Source: Fictibacillus enclensis (lineage in GTDB: Bacteria > Bacillota > Bacilli > Bacillales > Fictibacillaceae). Taken from it: a stretch of DNA of 64,000 nt. The notes below the pieces were generated by a model. That model was not told where the DNA came from. It saw only the letters and a program-made list of their open reading frames with translations, and searched no databases. Positions 16,377 to 24,253 of the stretch are shown piece after piece. The position numbers and the translations under genes were made by a program. The DNA is taken from assembly GCF_001457035.1 (NCBI RefSeq), contig NZ_KQ758617.1, forward strand, positions 1,612,001 through 1,676,000. Direction: 5' to 3'. Position 1 is the stretch's first letter, and the number at the start of each line of letters is the position of its first letter.

Positions 16377-17843
16377 TTAGACAAAACGGGATGTGATCAT
16401 CTTTTTGCGTGTGTAAAAGTTCAATCCGTCTTTTCCGTTCGCATGAAGATCGCCGTAAAAGGAATCCTTTGCCCCTGAAAACGGGAAAAATGCCATTGGA
16501 GCAGGTACACCCACATTGACGCCAAGCATGCCGGGTTCTGCTTCTTCCCTGAATTGGCGGACCGCTTTTGCATCCTGAGTGTAAAGGGTTGCTGAATTTC
16601 CGAATCGGGATGTATTTACAATCTCCAGCGCTTCGTCCAGATCATCCGCACGCAAAATGCTGAGAACCGGCGCGAACAGTTCTTCACGGGCAATTGTCAT
16701 ATCAGGAGTGACCTGATCAAAAATCGTGGCGCCAAGGAAGGTTCCATCCTGATGGCGTTCCATGTCCTCTCTTCCATCCCGTACCAAAACTGCCCCTTCT
16801 TCCTGTCCCTTTTGAATCAAACCAAGCACCTTTTCCCGGTGGCTTTGGCGGATGACCGGCGTCAAAAGGACTTCATCATCCAGTCCTGATCCCATTTTCA
16901 TGTGATCTGCCTTTTCTTTTAATGCTTCAACAAATGAATCCTGGTGGCCAACCAAAACGACGGCACTGCACGCCATACAACGTTGTCCTGCACTTCCAAA
17001 AGAAGAACTGAGCACGTTTTGCACGGCTTTTTCGAGTTCAGCATCCGGCATCACTATATGGTGGTTTTTCGCTCCGGATAGCGCCTGCACCCGCTTGCCC
17101 TGGGCTGCAGCTTTTTCATACACATATTTGGCTACTGGCTGGGAACCGACAAATGAGATCGCTTTCACTTCATTGTGCTCGATCAATCCATTGACCACAT
17201 CATGAGCACCATGAACGATATTGAAAACGCCTTGGGGCAATCCGGCTTCATGAAGCAGTTCCGCAAGTCGGTTGGCTAGAATCGGCGTGCGTTCCGATGG
17301 CTTCAGCACGAATGTATTACCACATACAATTGCCAGGGGAAACATCCAGCAAGGAACCATCATCGGAAAGTTGAAAGGCGTAATTCCGCCCACCACACCA
17401 AGCGGATAACGGAACATTTCAGAATCTATGTCTTCAGCGATACTTGAAAGAGAATCTCCCATCATGAGGGATGGGGCTCCGCAGGCAAATTCGACGCATT
17501 CGATTCCCCGCAGGACTTCACCGTACGCTTCCTTGTAACTTTTCCCATTTTCTTTAACGACAAGCTGTGCGAGACTTTCATGGTTTTCGGTGAGAAGCTG
17601 TTGATACTTAAACAGGATCCGTGCCCGTTTGGGAACAGGAACTTTGCGCCACGTTTTAAATGCTGCTTTTGCGGCTTTGACCGCTAGGTCCACTTCTTCC
17701 TTCGTTGAAATGGGAACACTCGCCAGCACAATTCCTGTTGCAGGATCGGGAACTTCAAGAAAATCGGTAGCCTTGGAATCGATCCACTGTCCATTGACAA
17801 AGTTCTTCAGCGTTTGCACCGTATTCGTTGTTACAGCCATCAT
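16377..17843 (-). CDS. mmsA: (Methyl)malonate-semialdehyde dehydrogenase
   Basis: 488-aa CoA-acylating aldehyde dehydrogenase of the IolA/MmsA type. The catalytic cysteine lies in [14 protein letters not shown] (about residue 284), the context specific for methylmalonate-semialdehyde dehydrogenases. NAD-binding VLKPSERTP and the C-terminal [17 protein letters not shown] of this subgroup are present. It would convert malonate semialdehyde to acetyl-CoA and CO2, or methylmalonate semialdehyde to propionyl-CoA, finishing uracil/thymine breakdown. First gene of the two-gene operon with the aminotransferase. A myo-inositol role is known for IolA, but no iol genes are here. Confidence 0.93.
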   Translation of the reverse strand: MMAVTTNTVQTLKNFVNGQWIDSKATDFLEVPDPATGIVLASVPISTKEEVDLAVKAAKAAFKTWRKVPVPKRARILFKYQQLLTENHESLAQLVVKENGKSYKEAYGEVLRGIECVEFACGAPSLMMGDSLSSIAEDIDSEMFRYPLGVVGGITPFNFPMMVPCWMFPLAIVCGNTFVLKPSERTPILANRLAELLHEAGLPQGVFNIVHGAHDVVNGLIEHNEVKAISFVGSQPVAKYVYEKAAAQGKRVQALSGAKNHHIVMPDAELEKAVQNVLSSSFGSAGQRCMACSAVVLVGHQDSFVEALKEKADHMKMGSGLDDEVLLTPVIRQSHREKVLGLIQKGQEEGAVLVRDGREDMERHQDGTFLGATIFDQVTPDMTIAREELFAPVLSILRADDLDEALEIVNTSRFGNSATLYTQDAKAVRQFREEAEPGMLGVNVGVPAPMAFFPFSGAKDSFYGDLHANGKDGLNFYTRKKMITSRFV

Positions 17844-17890
17844 CTCACTCCTTATTTTTTAAAAATTCTAAACTTTCCAACTCCAACTCT

Positions 17891-17938
17891 ATTATATCGA
17901 TAGTATGGTGTTGTTTCATTAGACAAAGTGTAAAATGA
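17891..17938 (-). promoter_or_regulatory. Promoter and candidate PucR-type activator site of the mmsA-aminotransferase operon
   Basis: Minus-strand -10 TATAAT (17896-17891) with a 24-bp motif 18 nt upstream (17938-17915), beginning TTCATTAGACAAAGTGTAAA on the plus strand. It matches the motif before the ureidopropionase operon at 19 of 24 positions, and the -35 position again reads ATGAAA. Confidence 0.6.
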
Positions 17939-17976
17939 TGGGTGGATATTGCTATACATTATGGTAAATTAAAAAA

Positions 17977-17993
17977 ACCGGCTCATCGCCGGT
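17977..17993 (-). terminator. Terminator of the pucR-like gene
   Basis: ACCGGC-GATGA-GCCGGT on the minus strand directly followed by seven T; sits just after the stop. Confidence 0.9.
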
Positions 17994-17996
17994 CTT

Positions 17997-19568
17997 CTAC
18001 TCCAGTTCCAAATATTCATGGGCCATGGCCGCAAATTCAATGGCCTGCCTCTTTCCAGGCTGCATAAAGTCGCTTCCAAGTAAATCTTCCAGCTGCTTTA
18101 TTCGATGATAAAGGGTCTGTCTGACAATAAAAAGGTGTCCTGCTGTTTCCTGTTTGGATCCGTTGCACATAAGGTAAAATTTTAAGGTTTTTAGCAGTCG
18201 GGTTTGATACCTGGCATCATGATCAATAACCGGTTGTAAATAGTCGTTCACAAAATCATGAAGCTCGTCCCTTTCCCGGATCATGGAAATAAGCCTATAC
18301 ATGTGCAATTCATCGTAAAGAGGACTTATTTTTCCTTCGGCTAGCTTTCTATGCAGGCGCAGTGCCTTCTGAGCGGTATCATAGCTTTTATTCATGCCGT
18401 TCAGCTGACTGACGAGTTTGCCCGCTGTCATATGCACAGCAGGCAGTTTTTGATTCTGTCTTGCTTGCCTGATTCCTTGAAGAAGCCTTTCTTTCATCGT
18501 TGGTTTTTCTTTAAGGTTGATCATGATGAAAATAAGCTGCTCCCTTTTGGAATAAGGAAGAATATAAAATCCAAGTGGTTCAAACGCTGACCGAACAATA
18601 ATTTGTATGTAGGGGTACTGATTTTCAGAAAGCCCGGCCTCCCATTGCTGCAGCTCTACACAAAATACCGCTGCTCCCTGATGTTTACCTTTCATCCCCA
18701 ATAAGGAAAGATGTTTTTCAATCTCGTCTTCGCGGTGCCTTCCTTCCAGCCATTCCTGCATCCAGCTGTTCTCTTCTGCCCTCCTTTTTTCTGCCGCATA
18801 CATTTCACGCAGCAGCTGGTTGGCCAGCGCGGTGGCCGTTCGGTCAGCAAGGAGAACATCAAGCTCTGTAAAGGGTCGATTTTCGGAGAAAAGAATCAGC
18901 TCGGCCAGCTGGTGGTCGAGCGCCTGTATCGGCTGCCTGATCTGCTTGCCTTCCTCCTTGTTTGATTTAATCTTGTGAAAAAACTCATTTTTCTCTTGTT
19001 CCTGAAGAACAGGAACGCACAATTCTTTTTGCTGGCCGCACTTAAAGATCACCTGTGATTTCACCGTTTCATGGAGATGATTCAAAATCAAGGCTTGAGG
19101 ATCAGAGCCAAGCAGAAGCCTGTTCAGTTCTTGAGAAAAGGCTTCGAGTTCTGATATCATTTGAAAATGCTGCTGAATCAGGTAGGTGTGAAGATCTTGT
19201 GTAATGTCGATAAAGCGTACTTCTTCCTGAAATACGATGATCGGAAATCCATGTTTGTCAGCCAGGTCCATCACTTTAGCCGGTACTTCCTTCAAATGAG
19301 TCCCCAGTTCAATACATAATCCCGAAACATTATGTTCGATCAGTTCTTGCACCAATGACAAAAAGGCAGCTTCATCATTTTTCCATGCCATTCCTGTTGA
19401 CAGAATCAATTCATTTCCATTCAAGAGATTGCCAATCTGTGTCACTTCCATCACATGAACCCATTTAATCAGCCGGTTTAATCCATTTTCTCCGGCAATC
19501 ACAATGGCTTTTTCAAACATTTCTCTGTTTAAGACATCAGAAACTGTGATTTTTAGATGTAGAACGAT
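17997..19568 (-). CDS. PucR family transcriptional regulator, probable ATC start
   Basis: PucR-family regulator (about 523 aa), likely activator of the pyrimidine operons. N-terminal PucR sensing domain (VIAGENGLNRLIKWVHVMEV, about residues 23-140), central GGDEF-like CdaR region, and C-terminal HTH_30 domain (KQETAGHLFIVRQTLYHRIKQLE). The first ATG (19520) has no good RBS and would delete the usual start of the family; upstream the frame stays open and encodes LKITVSDVLNRE, which fits it. The only RBS, GAGGTG (19579-19574), is 5 nt from ATC 19568; no ATG, GTG or TTG exists in frame between the preceding stop and 19520. Start is therefore inferred; a sequencing error is an alternative. Confidence 0.8.
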   Translation of the reverse strand: MVLHLKITVSDVLNREMFEKAIVIAGENGLNRLIKWVHVMEVTQIGNLLNGNELILSTGMAWKNDEAAFLSLVQELIEHNVSGLCIELGTHLKEVPAKVMDLADKHGFPIIVFQEEVRFIDITQDLHTYLIQQHFQMISELEAFSQELNRLLLGSDPQALILNHLHETVKSQVIFKCGQQKELCVPVLQEQEKNEFFHKIKSNKEEGKQIRQPIQALDHQLAELILFSENRPFTELDVLLADRTATALANQLLREMYAAEKRRAEENSWMQEWLEGRHREDEIEKHLSLLGMKGKHQGAAVFCVELQQWEAGLSENQYPYIQIIVRSAFEPLGFYILPYSKREQLIFIMINLKEKPTMKERLLQGIRQARQNQKLPAVHMTAGKLVSQLNGMNKSYDTAQKALRLHRKLAEGKISPLYDELHMYRLISMIRERDELHDFVNDYLQPVIDHDARYQTRLLKTLKFYLMCNGSKQETAGHLFIVRQTLYHRIKQLEDLLGSDFMQPGKRQAIEFAAMAHEYLELE

Positions 19569-19645
19569 AGTGGCACCTCATTCCTGGATCAATATTTATA
19601 CTATCCACTCTTTTAGTCTACAATAAATCCTCTTTTATTTCGCTA

Positions 19646-19867
19646 TTAATCATTGGTATTGCCATTGTCATCAACCTGATCATTATCAAATGTCCGTGTT
19701 TCACTGTAATACGTATGGGTAGCAATATTATTTCCGGTGTTGCCAAATCCTGAGCCGGTATACGATTTCTCGCTTCGTTTTGGCTGAATCACTTTGGCAT
19801 CACCAAAATTTAATACTGAGCTTTGATGGATTTTTTTAATATCAATCGATCCCACAGTCGCACTCAT
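19646..19867 (-). CDS. GerPA/GerPF family spore germination protein
   Basis: 73-aa protein of the GerPA/GerPF spore-coat germination family, which is needed for germinants to pass the spore coat. MSATVGSIDIKKI...SSVLNFGDAKVIQPK followed by SKSYTGSG-like KSYTGSGFGNTGNN and C-terminal FDNDQVDDN match the family plan. ATG 19867 has AAGGGGG 6 nt upstream; an upstream in-frame extension overlaps a terminator and is rejected. It is a lone copy, not in a gerP hexacistron. Confidence 0.88.
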   Translation of the reverse strand: MSATVGSIDIKKIHQSSVLNFGDAKVIQPKRSEKSYTGSGFGNTGNNIATHTYYSETRTFDNDQVDDNGNTND

Positions 19868-19933
19868 GTCAAACGCCCCCTTGATTTTGTAGGATATTTT
19901 ATGTAGGTAATGGTGGAAACTCCACAACAAATT

Positions 19934-19969
19934 AAAACCATGGCCCCAATGAATATGAGCCATGGTTTT
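19934..19969 (-). terminator. Terminator after the NucA/NucB-domain gene
   Basis: AAAACCATGGC / GCCATGGTTTT, an 11-bp perfect stem, just after the stop at 19985. Confidence 0.85.
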
Positions 19970-19984
19970 ATCTTAATGATATGT

Positions 19985-21667
19985 TTACGGAATGGCGTAA
20001 ATTTCAACCGTAAATTCCTGGCCACCTGTATTTTCCGGATTGGCGATGTAAAGGTCTTTCATTTTTTTGATATCTGTTTTTGATTTGTCAGATAAATCAT
20101 TAAAAATAGTTTCATCGATGCCAAAACTGTCATCATGCATCACATCGAATTTGGCGCCGGCTGGCCCTGAAGTAATCCTCCATTCGAGCTTGTTAGCATA
20201 TGCAGGGATATCACCAATCTCAAAGTTATCGCTGGATCGATGGTCCTGTCCGGGTTTGGGGGTACCATAAGACGAGATGGTCGCCACTTTGACCGGTGCT
20301 TTTACTTGCACGTTAAACGCATCCCTGTCCAGAATGCGGTCATAGGCATACCAGGCACCCAGCCACCTTCCTGCCGCATTATTGGATTCCTTAGAAATCA
20401 GGCGGACAGAGAACCAATCCTGTCCGTTCATAGCTGAACCTTCCCACGTCGACGCGAATGGAAACTCATCGCATTCCTTTCCGGTCCGGTCTTCATCCTT
20501 AAATTCCTTATTGCAGACAGCACGGGTTTTGTTTCTGTTTTTTGCATATTCATCCGGATGTCTTTTCGTATACATGCGAGTAAGCGGCATTTTCCCAACG
20601 GCACCTGGTATTTTCTTGCCCAGCACATACGGCTTTGTCTCCTCGGGATGATCGATGGCGAATTTCCAATGTTCTCCCGCTTCTTTCAGATGAGCGAATG
20701 CCGGATCTGTAATCGGAACATTCAGGATGGGATCTGCCCGGCTGAAAATCGCTCCCTGCCAAAAATGCTGATCCGGGAAGGCAAACATATACTTTGCAGA
20801 ATCAAAGCGGACGCGCTGTTTGATTCCTTCTATTGTTTTCGTAAATTTTTTGGGTGCATGTTTAATTGTCAGCATGGGAGAGAAATCCATATACCCCACC
20901 TGATCGGGATTGATGTCGCTTGGGGATGGAGCATCAGATAGAAAGGTTTTCAAACCATAGTTGACATTTTTCCATTGCGCAATGGTACGTTCGACTGGTG
21001 GTGTATCCGGATCGGGCTTACAGTCTCCCGGATTTATCTTCGCCTCGCAGTCAAAATCAATTTTTAATTTGGCTCCGTTCAATGATGGGTTGGTCACAAG
21101 AATATCGTCAATGCTGTAATAAACCCTCATCTTTCGGCTTTGATTGGAACCGAATCCAATCTCGGTAAACTGGATTTGCACTCCATCATAGGAGCAAATA
21201 CCAAAACGGCATGACCGCGGCACCTGATAGGTGGCCACATGGGACCAGCAGAACGAATAGCGATTTTTAATATAGCCTGTACTTGATCCGCTGTCAGGGC
21301 TCCGCCGGCACTCCTCAACCGTGTTGATATGATCATAGTTGAAGGGTGGGGGTTCCCAGCCAAGCGCTGTAAATACCGGTGGACCCATTGGTGATTCATA
21401 TGAAGTACTTGCATTCCTGTCTTCTGTCTGGATTTCATTCAAGCTTTTTTGTCCTTCGTCGCTCTTTTGTTGCACCTGTTTCTCGCCGTATTTTTCAAGT
21501 GATTTACCTTTTTTCAGTTGCTGTTCCGCTTTTTCAGCCTGGTCGTTACTGATCCAATACCCTCCTCCTTTATCGTTTGCTTGTGCATTTGCTGCAGGTG
21601 AAGCTATCCCAGTGATCAAAAATATCAAGAGAACAGCAGAAACGGGAAGCCTGATCAATCTGGCCAT
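19985..21667 (-). CDS. Large secreted protein with NucA/NucB nuclease domain
   Basis: 560-aa exported protein. A signal peptide is clear (basic MARLIRLP, hydrophobic SAVLLIFLITG, then ASPAANAQA). It is followed by a charged helical segment (about 35-90, rich in K, E and Q), a cysteine-containing region of unknown fold (about 110-360), and a NucA/NucB-type DNase domain near residues 380-455 with CDEFPFASTWEG and SKESNNAAGRWLGAWY. A further ~100-residue tail follows. Known Bacillus NucA/NucB are only about 110-150 aa, so this is a large fusion. ATG 21667 has GAGGAGG upstream. Monocistronic. Possible roles: extracellular DNase, spore or mother-cell DNA degradation, or a toxin; none is shown. Confidence 0.8.
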   Translation of the reverse strand: MARLIRLPVSAVLLIFLITGIASPAANAQANDKGGGYWISNDQAEKAEQQLKKGKSLEKYGEKQVQQKSDEGQKSLNEIQTEDRNASTSYESPMGPPVFTALGWEPPPFNYDHINTVEECRRSPDSGSSTGYIKNRYSFCWSHVATYQVPRSCRFGICSYDGVQIQFTEIGFGSNQSRKMRVYYSIDDILVTNPSLNGAKLKIDFDCEAKINPGDCKPDPDTPPVERTIAQWKNVNYGLKTFLSDAPSPSDINPDQVGYMDFSPMLTIKHAPKKFTKTIEGIKQRVRFDSAKYMFAFPDQHFWQGAIFSRADPILNVPITDPAFAHLKEAGEHWKFAIDHPEETKPYVLGKKIPGAVGKMPLTRMYTKRHPDEYAKNRNKTRAVCNKEFKDEDRTGKECDEFPFASTWEGSAMNGQDWFSVRLISKESNNAAGRWLGAWYAYDRILDRDAFNVQVKAPVKVATISSYGTPKPGQDHRSSDNFEIGDIPAYANKLEWRITSGPAGAKFDVMHDDSFGIDETIFNDLSDKSKTDIKKMKDLYIANPENTGGQEFTVEIYAIP

Positions 21668-21903
21668 TGCTTTACCTCCTCTTTTATTTTGATTTGGAAT
21701 AAGAGGTGCCAAAAGATGATGATTCCTATGCATTTTTGCCTAACAGTACCCTTTAATCCCCCTCCAAATCGCTGTCATATTACTATAAAAATGTAACTCT
21801 TTACAATACTTCCCATAGAAAACCCTTCCAACCTCCTATTCGTATAATGATACAACCATTCTCATTAGGCATATGGAAGAACGACCAATGGCATAAAAAA
21901 AAA

Positions 21904-21930
21904 GCATCTTTCCCTTTTCAGGAAAAATGC
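21904..21930 (-). terminator. Terminator of the DUF4870 gene
   Basis: Hairpin GCATCTTTCC / GGAAAAATGC preceded on the plus strand by nine A, giving a T-run on the minus strand. Confidence 0.8.
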
Positions 21931-21943
21931 ATTTTAACCTTTA

Positions 21944-22252
21944 TTAATTGACCCAGGATCCTACGATAGGATACTGAAAATGACGGTCGTTCAATGCCCG
22001 GACGATACCCATTATTGGTGCAATAATAGCCATCAGCACGAAGATGATCAGGAATGGAATCCCAACGAGCACCCAGGACAGGAACGCAGATATACCAATT
22101 AATATTCCAATCACAAAGTGAAAGATCAATGCTTGAAGAGCCAGGCTTTTCACTTCGCGGTCGGCAATGAGCAAGTAAATGATAAGCGGCACCACAATCG
22201 GCGCAAACCAGGTGCTCGCATGAATTAAAATACGCAATCCTTTATTTTCCAT
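21944..22252 (-). CDS. DUF4870 membrane protein
   Basis: 102-aa membrane protein with three predicted hydrophobic segments: about 12-28 (FAPIVVPLIIYLLIA), 40-65 and 68-85. The LALQALIFH motif, and the C-terminal segment ending near the sequence NDRHFQYPIVG, fit the DUF4870 family (Tic20-like). Single gene between its own promoter region and terminator. No function is known for the family. Confidence 0.8.
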   Translation of the reverse strand: MENKGLRILIHASTWFAPIVVPLIIYLLIADREVKSLALQALIFHFVIGILIGISAFLSWVLVGIPFLIIFVLMAIIAPIMGIVRALNDRHFQYPIVGSWVN

Positions 22253-22328
22253 ATATTACCATACTCTCCTTGACTTTCATACTTAGTATACTCATATCAT
22301 ATACAAGTTATGAAGTCTTGTAACTGAA

Positions 22329-22375
22329 CCTGAGGCTGAAATTTGCTACGCCTTAAGGCTTAGAAATTCCTCAGG
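22329..22375 (-). other. Long hairpin overlapping the trpD2-like stop codon
   Basis: CCTGAGG (22329-22335) pairs with CCTCAGG (22369-22375), extended by AAATTT/GAAATT and an inner GCCTTAAGGC palindrome. There is no T-run, so it may stabilise the mRNA 3' end or work as a weak terminator. Confidence 0.5.
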
Positions 22376-23423
22376 AATCGATAGACCCCTGTAAAACCCC
22401 TCGCCACAGGATAAGCTGTTCTTCCCCTTTTTTCTGCGATAGCAGGCGGTCAGCCAGTTGGGTTCCTTCTTCAATGGTAGGTGTATGGCCCAACAAATAG
22501 AAACGCAGCCCTGCATTCAGTACCACTTGGTTCCGGTATGGCAACAAAGCATCCGATTGCTCTCCTGCCAGGAGCTGTGTCATCAAACCTGCTTGTTCAT
22601 CTGCACTCAGCACTTCTTTGTTGAGTTCTTTTTCATGCTTCAAACCGTAATCTGACGGGTCAATAATGATGGACTCGCTTGATTCCGTACTGATGTTATA
22701 AATAAAGCTGCTTCGATGAACAGGCAGATCCTCTGAACCTTCCACTCCTTGAACGATATAAGCTCTTTCATAGTTTAATTGTTGAAGACTCGGAACAATC
22801 TTATTTACCGCTGTTCGGTGAAAAACACCGAGAATGATGGAATTCGCCCCTGACATGTCCAAGAGCTTTTCCACGGTATTCATGATGGTCCGAACACCCA
22901 TTTCCTCACGGATTTTTCGTAAGTCAGCCAGCGGAGGGCACAGCTTGTCCGTCCATGCAAAACCAATATTCACAGCTTCGAGCGCTGCTAGAACTTCACC
23001 TTTTGTCTGTGCAACAGGAACGGAAAGCTTTTCCAGTATCGTTTTTAGCGAAGTCCCGTTTTTGGGAGGAAGTGATTCGCTGGCATGCAAAAATACAGGA
23101 AGCCCCTGTTGTGACAGTAAAATATTGACGGGTATCGTAGCCGCAAACGAGTTGCGGCCGTTATACGGACCTCCGCAATCCAGTATGCCTCCTGCGGCTC
23201 TGGGCTCCTCAAGCCGCTGAGTATGTCTCCTGAATTCATGAATGAAAGCCAGCAGCTCATCCGGACTCTCGGTTTTTATCCGTTCCGCCATTAAAAAAGC
23301 GGCCATTTGTGCTTCAGTGGCTTCACCTGAAGTAATACACTTTGCTGCTTCGAGTGCTTCCTCATAGGAAAGGTTTTTCGCTCCTCTTTTTCCCCGTCCT
23401 ACTTCTTTGATCCATTTTTGCAT
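22371..23423 (-). CDS. TrpD2/YbiB-like anthranilate phosphoribosyltransferase family protein
   Basis: 350-aa protein of the glycosyl transferase family 3. N-terminal helical domain LSYEEALEAAKCITSGEATEAQMAAFLMA, then the alpha/beta core with DCGGPYNGRNSF, LPPKNGTSLKTILEKL and MGVRTIMNTVEKLLDM. The PRPP loop differs from true TrpD (DCGGPYNGRNSFAA in place of the DIVGTGGDG-type loop), so it resembles the TrpD2/YbiB branch, reported in E. coli to bind nucleic acid rather than make tryptophan. ATG 23423 (with AGAGGTGG upstream) is preferred over a TTG eight codons earlier. Not next to other trp genes. Confidence 0.8.
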   Translation of the reverse strand: MQKWIKEVGRGKRGAKNLSYEEALEAAKCITSGEATEAQMAAFLMAERIKTESPDELLAFIHEFRRHTQRLEEPRAAGGILDCGGPYNGRNSFAATIPVNILLSQQGLPVFLHASESLPPKNGTSLKTILEKLSVPVAQTKGEVLAALEAVNIGFAWTDKLCPPLADLRKIREEMGVRTIMNTVEKLLDMSGANSIILGVFHRTAVNKIVPSLQQLNYERAYIVQGVEGSEDLPVHRSSFIYNISTESSESIIIDPSDYGLKHEKELNKEVLSADEQAGLMTQLLAGEQSDALLPYRNQVVLNAGLRFYLLGHTPTIEEGTQLADRLLSQKKGEEQLILWRGVLQGSIDS

Positions 23424-23534
23424 GGCACGCGCCACCTCTCTTCTCAATTTATTTTAGAATTATCTCATTTCTTTCAAAGATAGGGCAACCGTTTCTTTTA
23501 AAGAATAACGGTCATACAGTATAAATCGCTTTAT

Positions 23535-23602
23535 ATGTTAACCCTAATAATTATTAAGTTGACATTAGAAATAAGAATCCCTTACCATAAAGTTGTTATA
23601 AT
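23535..23602 (+). promoter_or_regulatory. BirA-type operator and bioY promoter
   Basis: ATGTTAAC (23535-23542) and GTTGACAT (23558-23565) are inverted half-sites (7 of 8) with a 15-nt spacer, the form of Firmicute BirA operators. The right half overlaps a -35 TTGACA (23559-23564), with TACCAT (23583-23588, spacer 18) as -10; a TATAAT also occurs at 23597. Biotin-loaded BirA would block the promoter. Confidence 0.8.
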
Positions 23603-23627
23603 AAAATGAACATAAGGAGACAACCAG

Positions 23628-24206
23628 ATGAAAGTGATTGAAATTACTTATGTAGCATTATTTGCAGCAGTTATGGGAGTACTCGGGCTGGTTCCGCCAA
23701 TTATGCTTTCTTTTACACCAGTCCCTATTACACTCCAGACATTTGGTGTTATTCTTGCAGGAGGTTTACTCGGTGCAAGATTAGGAGCAACCAGTCAAAT
23801 TCTCTTCCTGGTGATTGTCGCTGCCGGGCTGCCACTTCTTTCTGGAGGCAGAGGGGGCTTAAGTGTATTTGCAGGACCGAGTGCAGGTTATTTAATTTCA
23901 TATCCGATTACTGCCTTTTGTATCGGATATCTATTATCCCGTTTACAGCCATTAAAAGTAAAACATATTATTTCCATTAATTTAACAGTTGGAATTCTGC
24001 TCATCTATGCCATTGGAATTCCCGTTCAAGCCTTCATGATGGATATACCGGTTTTGGCTGCTGTAAAGTTAAGCCTCGTTTATATACCTGGGGATGTAAT
24101 AAAAGCAGTCCTTGCGTCGCTTTTAGTCTACAAAATTAGAAAAAACCCTTTTTTCTCCCGCTCATTGGCAACAAGTTATATCCATCATGCTTCTAAAAAT
24201 AGTTAA
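23628..24206 (+). CDS. bioY: Biotin ECF transporter S component BioY
   Basis: 192-aa membrane protein, the biotin-binding S component of an ECF transporter. Hydrophobic helices cover most of the protein; the family signatures VPITLQTFGVILAGGLLG (about 35-55) and GGRGGLSVFAGPSAGYL (about 75-95) are present. It would use the shared EcfA/A'/T module encoded elsewhere. ATG has AAGGAG 9 nt upstream. It lies directly behind the BirA operator and is followed by an intrinsic terminator that should let only part of transcription into the acyl-CoA ligase gene. Confidence 0.95.
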   Translation: MKVIEITYVALFAAVMGVLGLVPPIMLSFTPVPITLQTFGVILAGGLLGARLGATSQILFLVIVAAGLPLLSGGRGGLSVFAGPSAGYLISYPITAFCIGYLLSRLQPLKVKHIISINLTVGILLIYAIGIPVQAFMMDIPVLAAVKLSLVYIPGDVIKAVLASLLVYKIRKNPFFSRSLATSYIHHASKNS

Positions 24207-24211
24207 CTACC

Positions 24212-24237
24212 AGAGACACGTATTGTGTCTCTTTTTT
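24212..24237 (+). terminator. Terminator/attenuator between bioY and acyl-CoA ligase
   Basis: AGAGACAC-GTATT-GTGTCTCT followed by five T. It lies 6 nt after the bioY stop and 17 nt before the ligase start. Confidence 0.85.
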
Positions 24238-24253
24238 GAAAGGACAGTGCATT

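Noticed and set aside
19868-19963. Upstream extension of the GerP-like protein
   Set aside because: It would begin inside a terminator hairpin and lacks an RBS; the ATG at 19867 has AAGGGGG and gives the family N-terminus.
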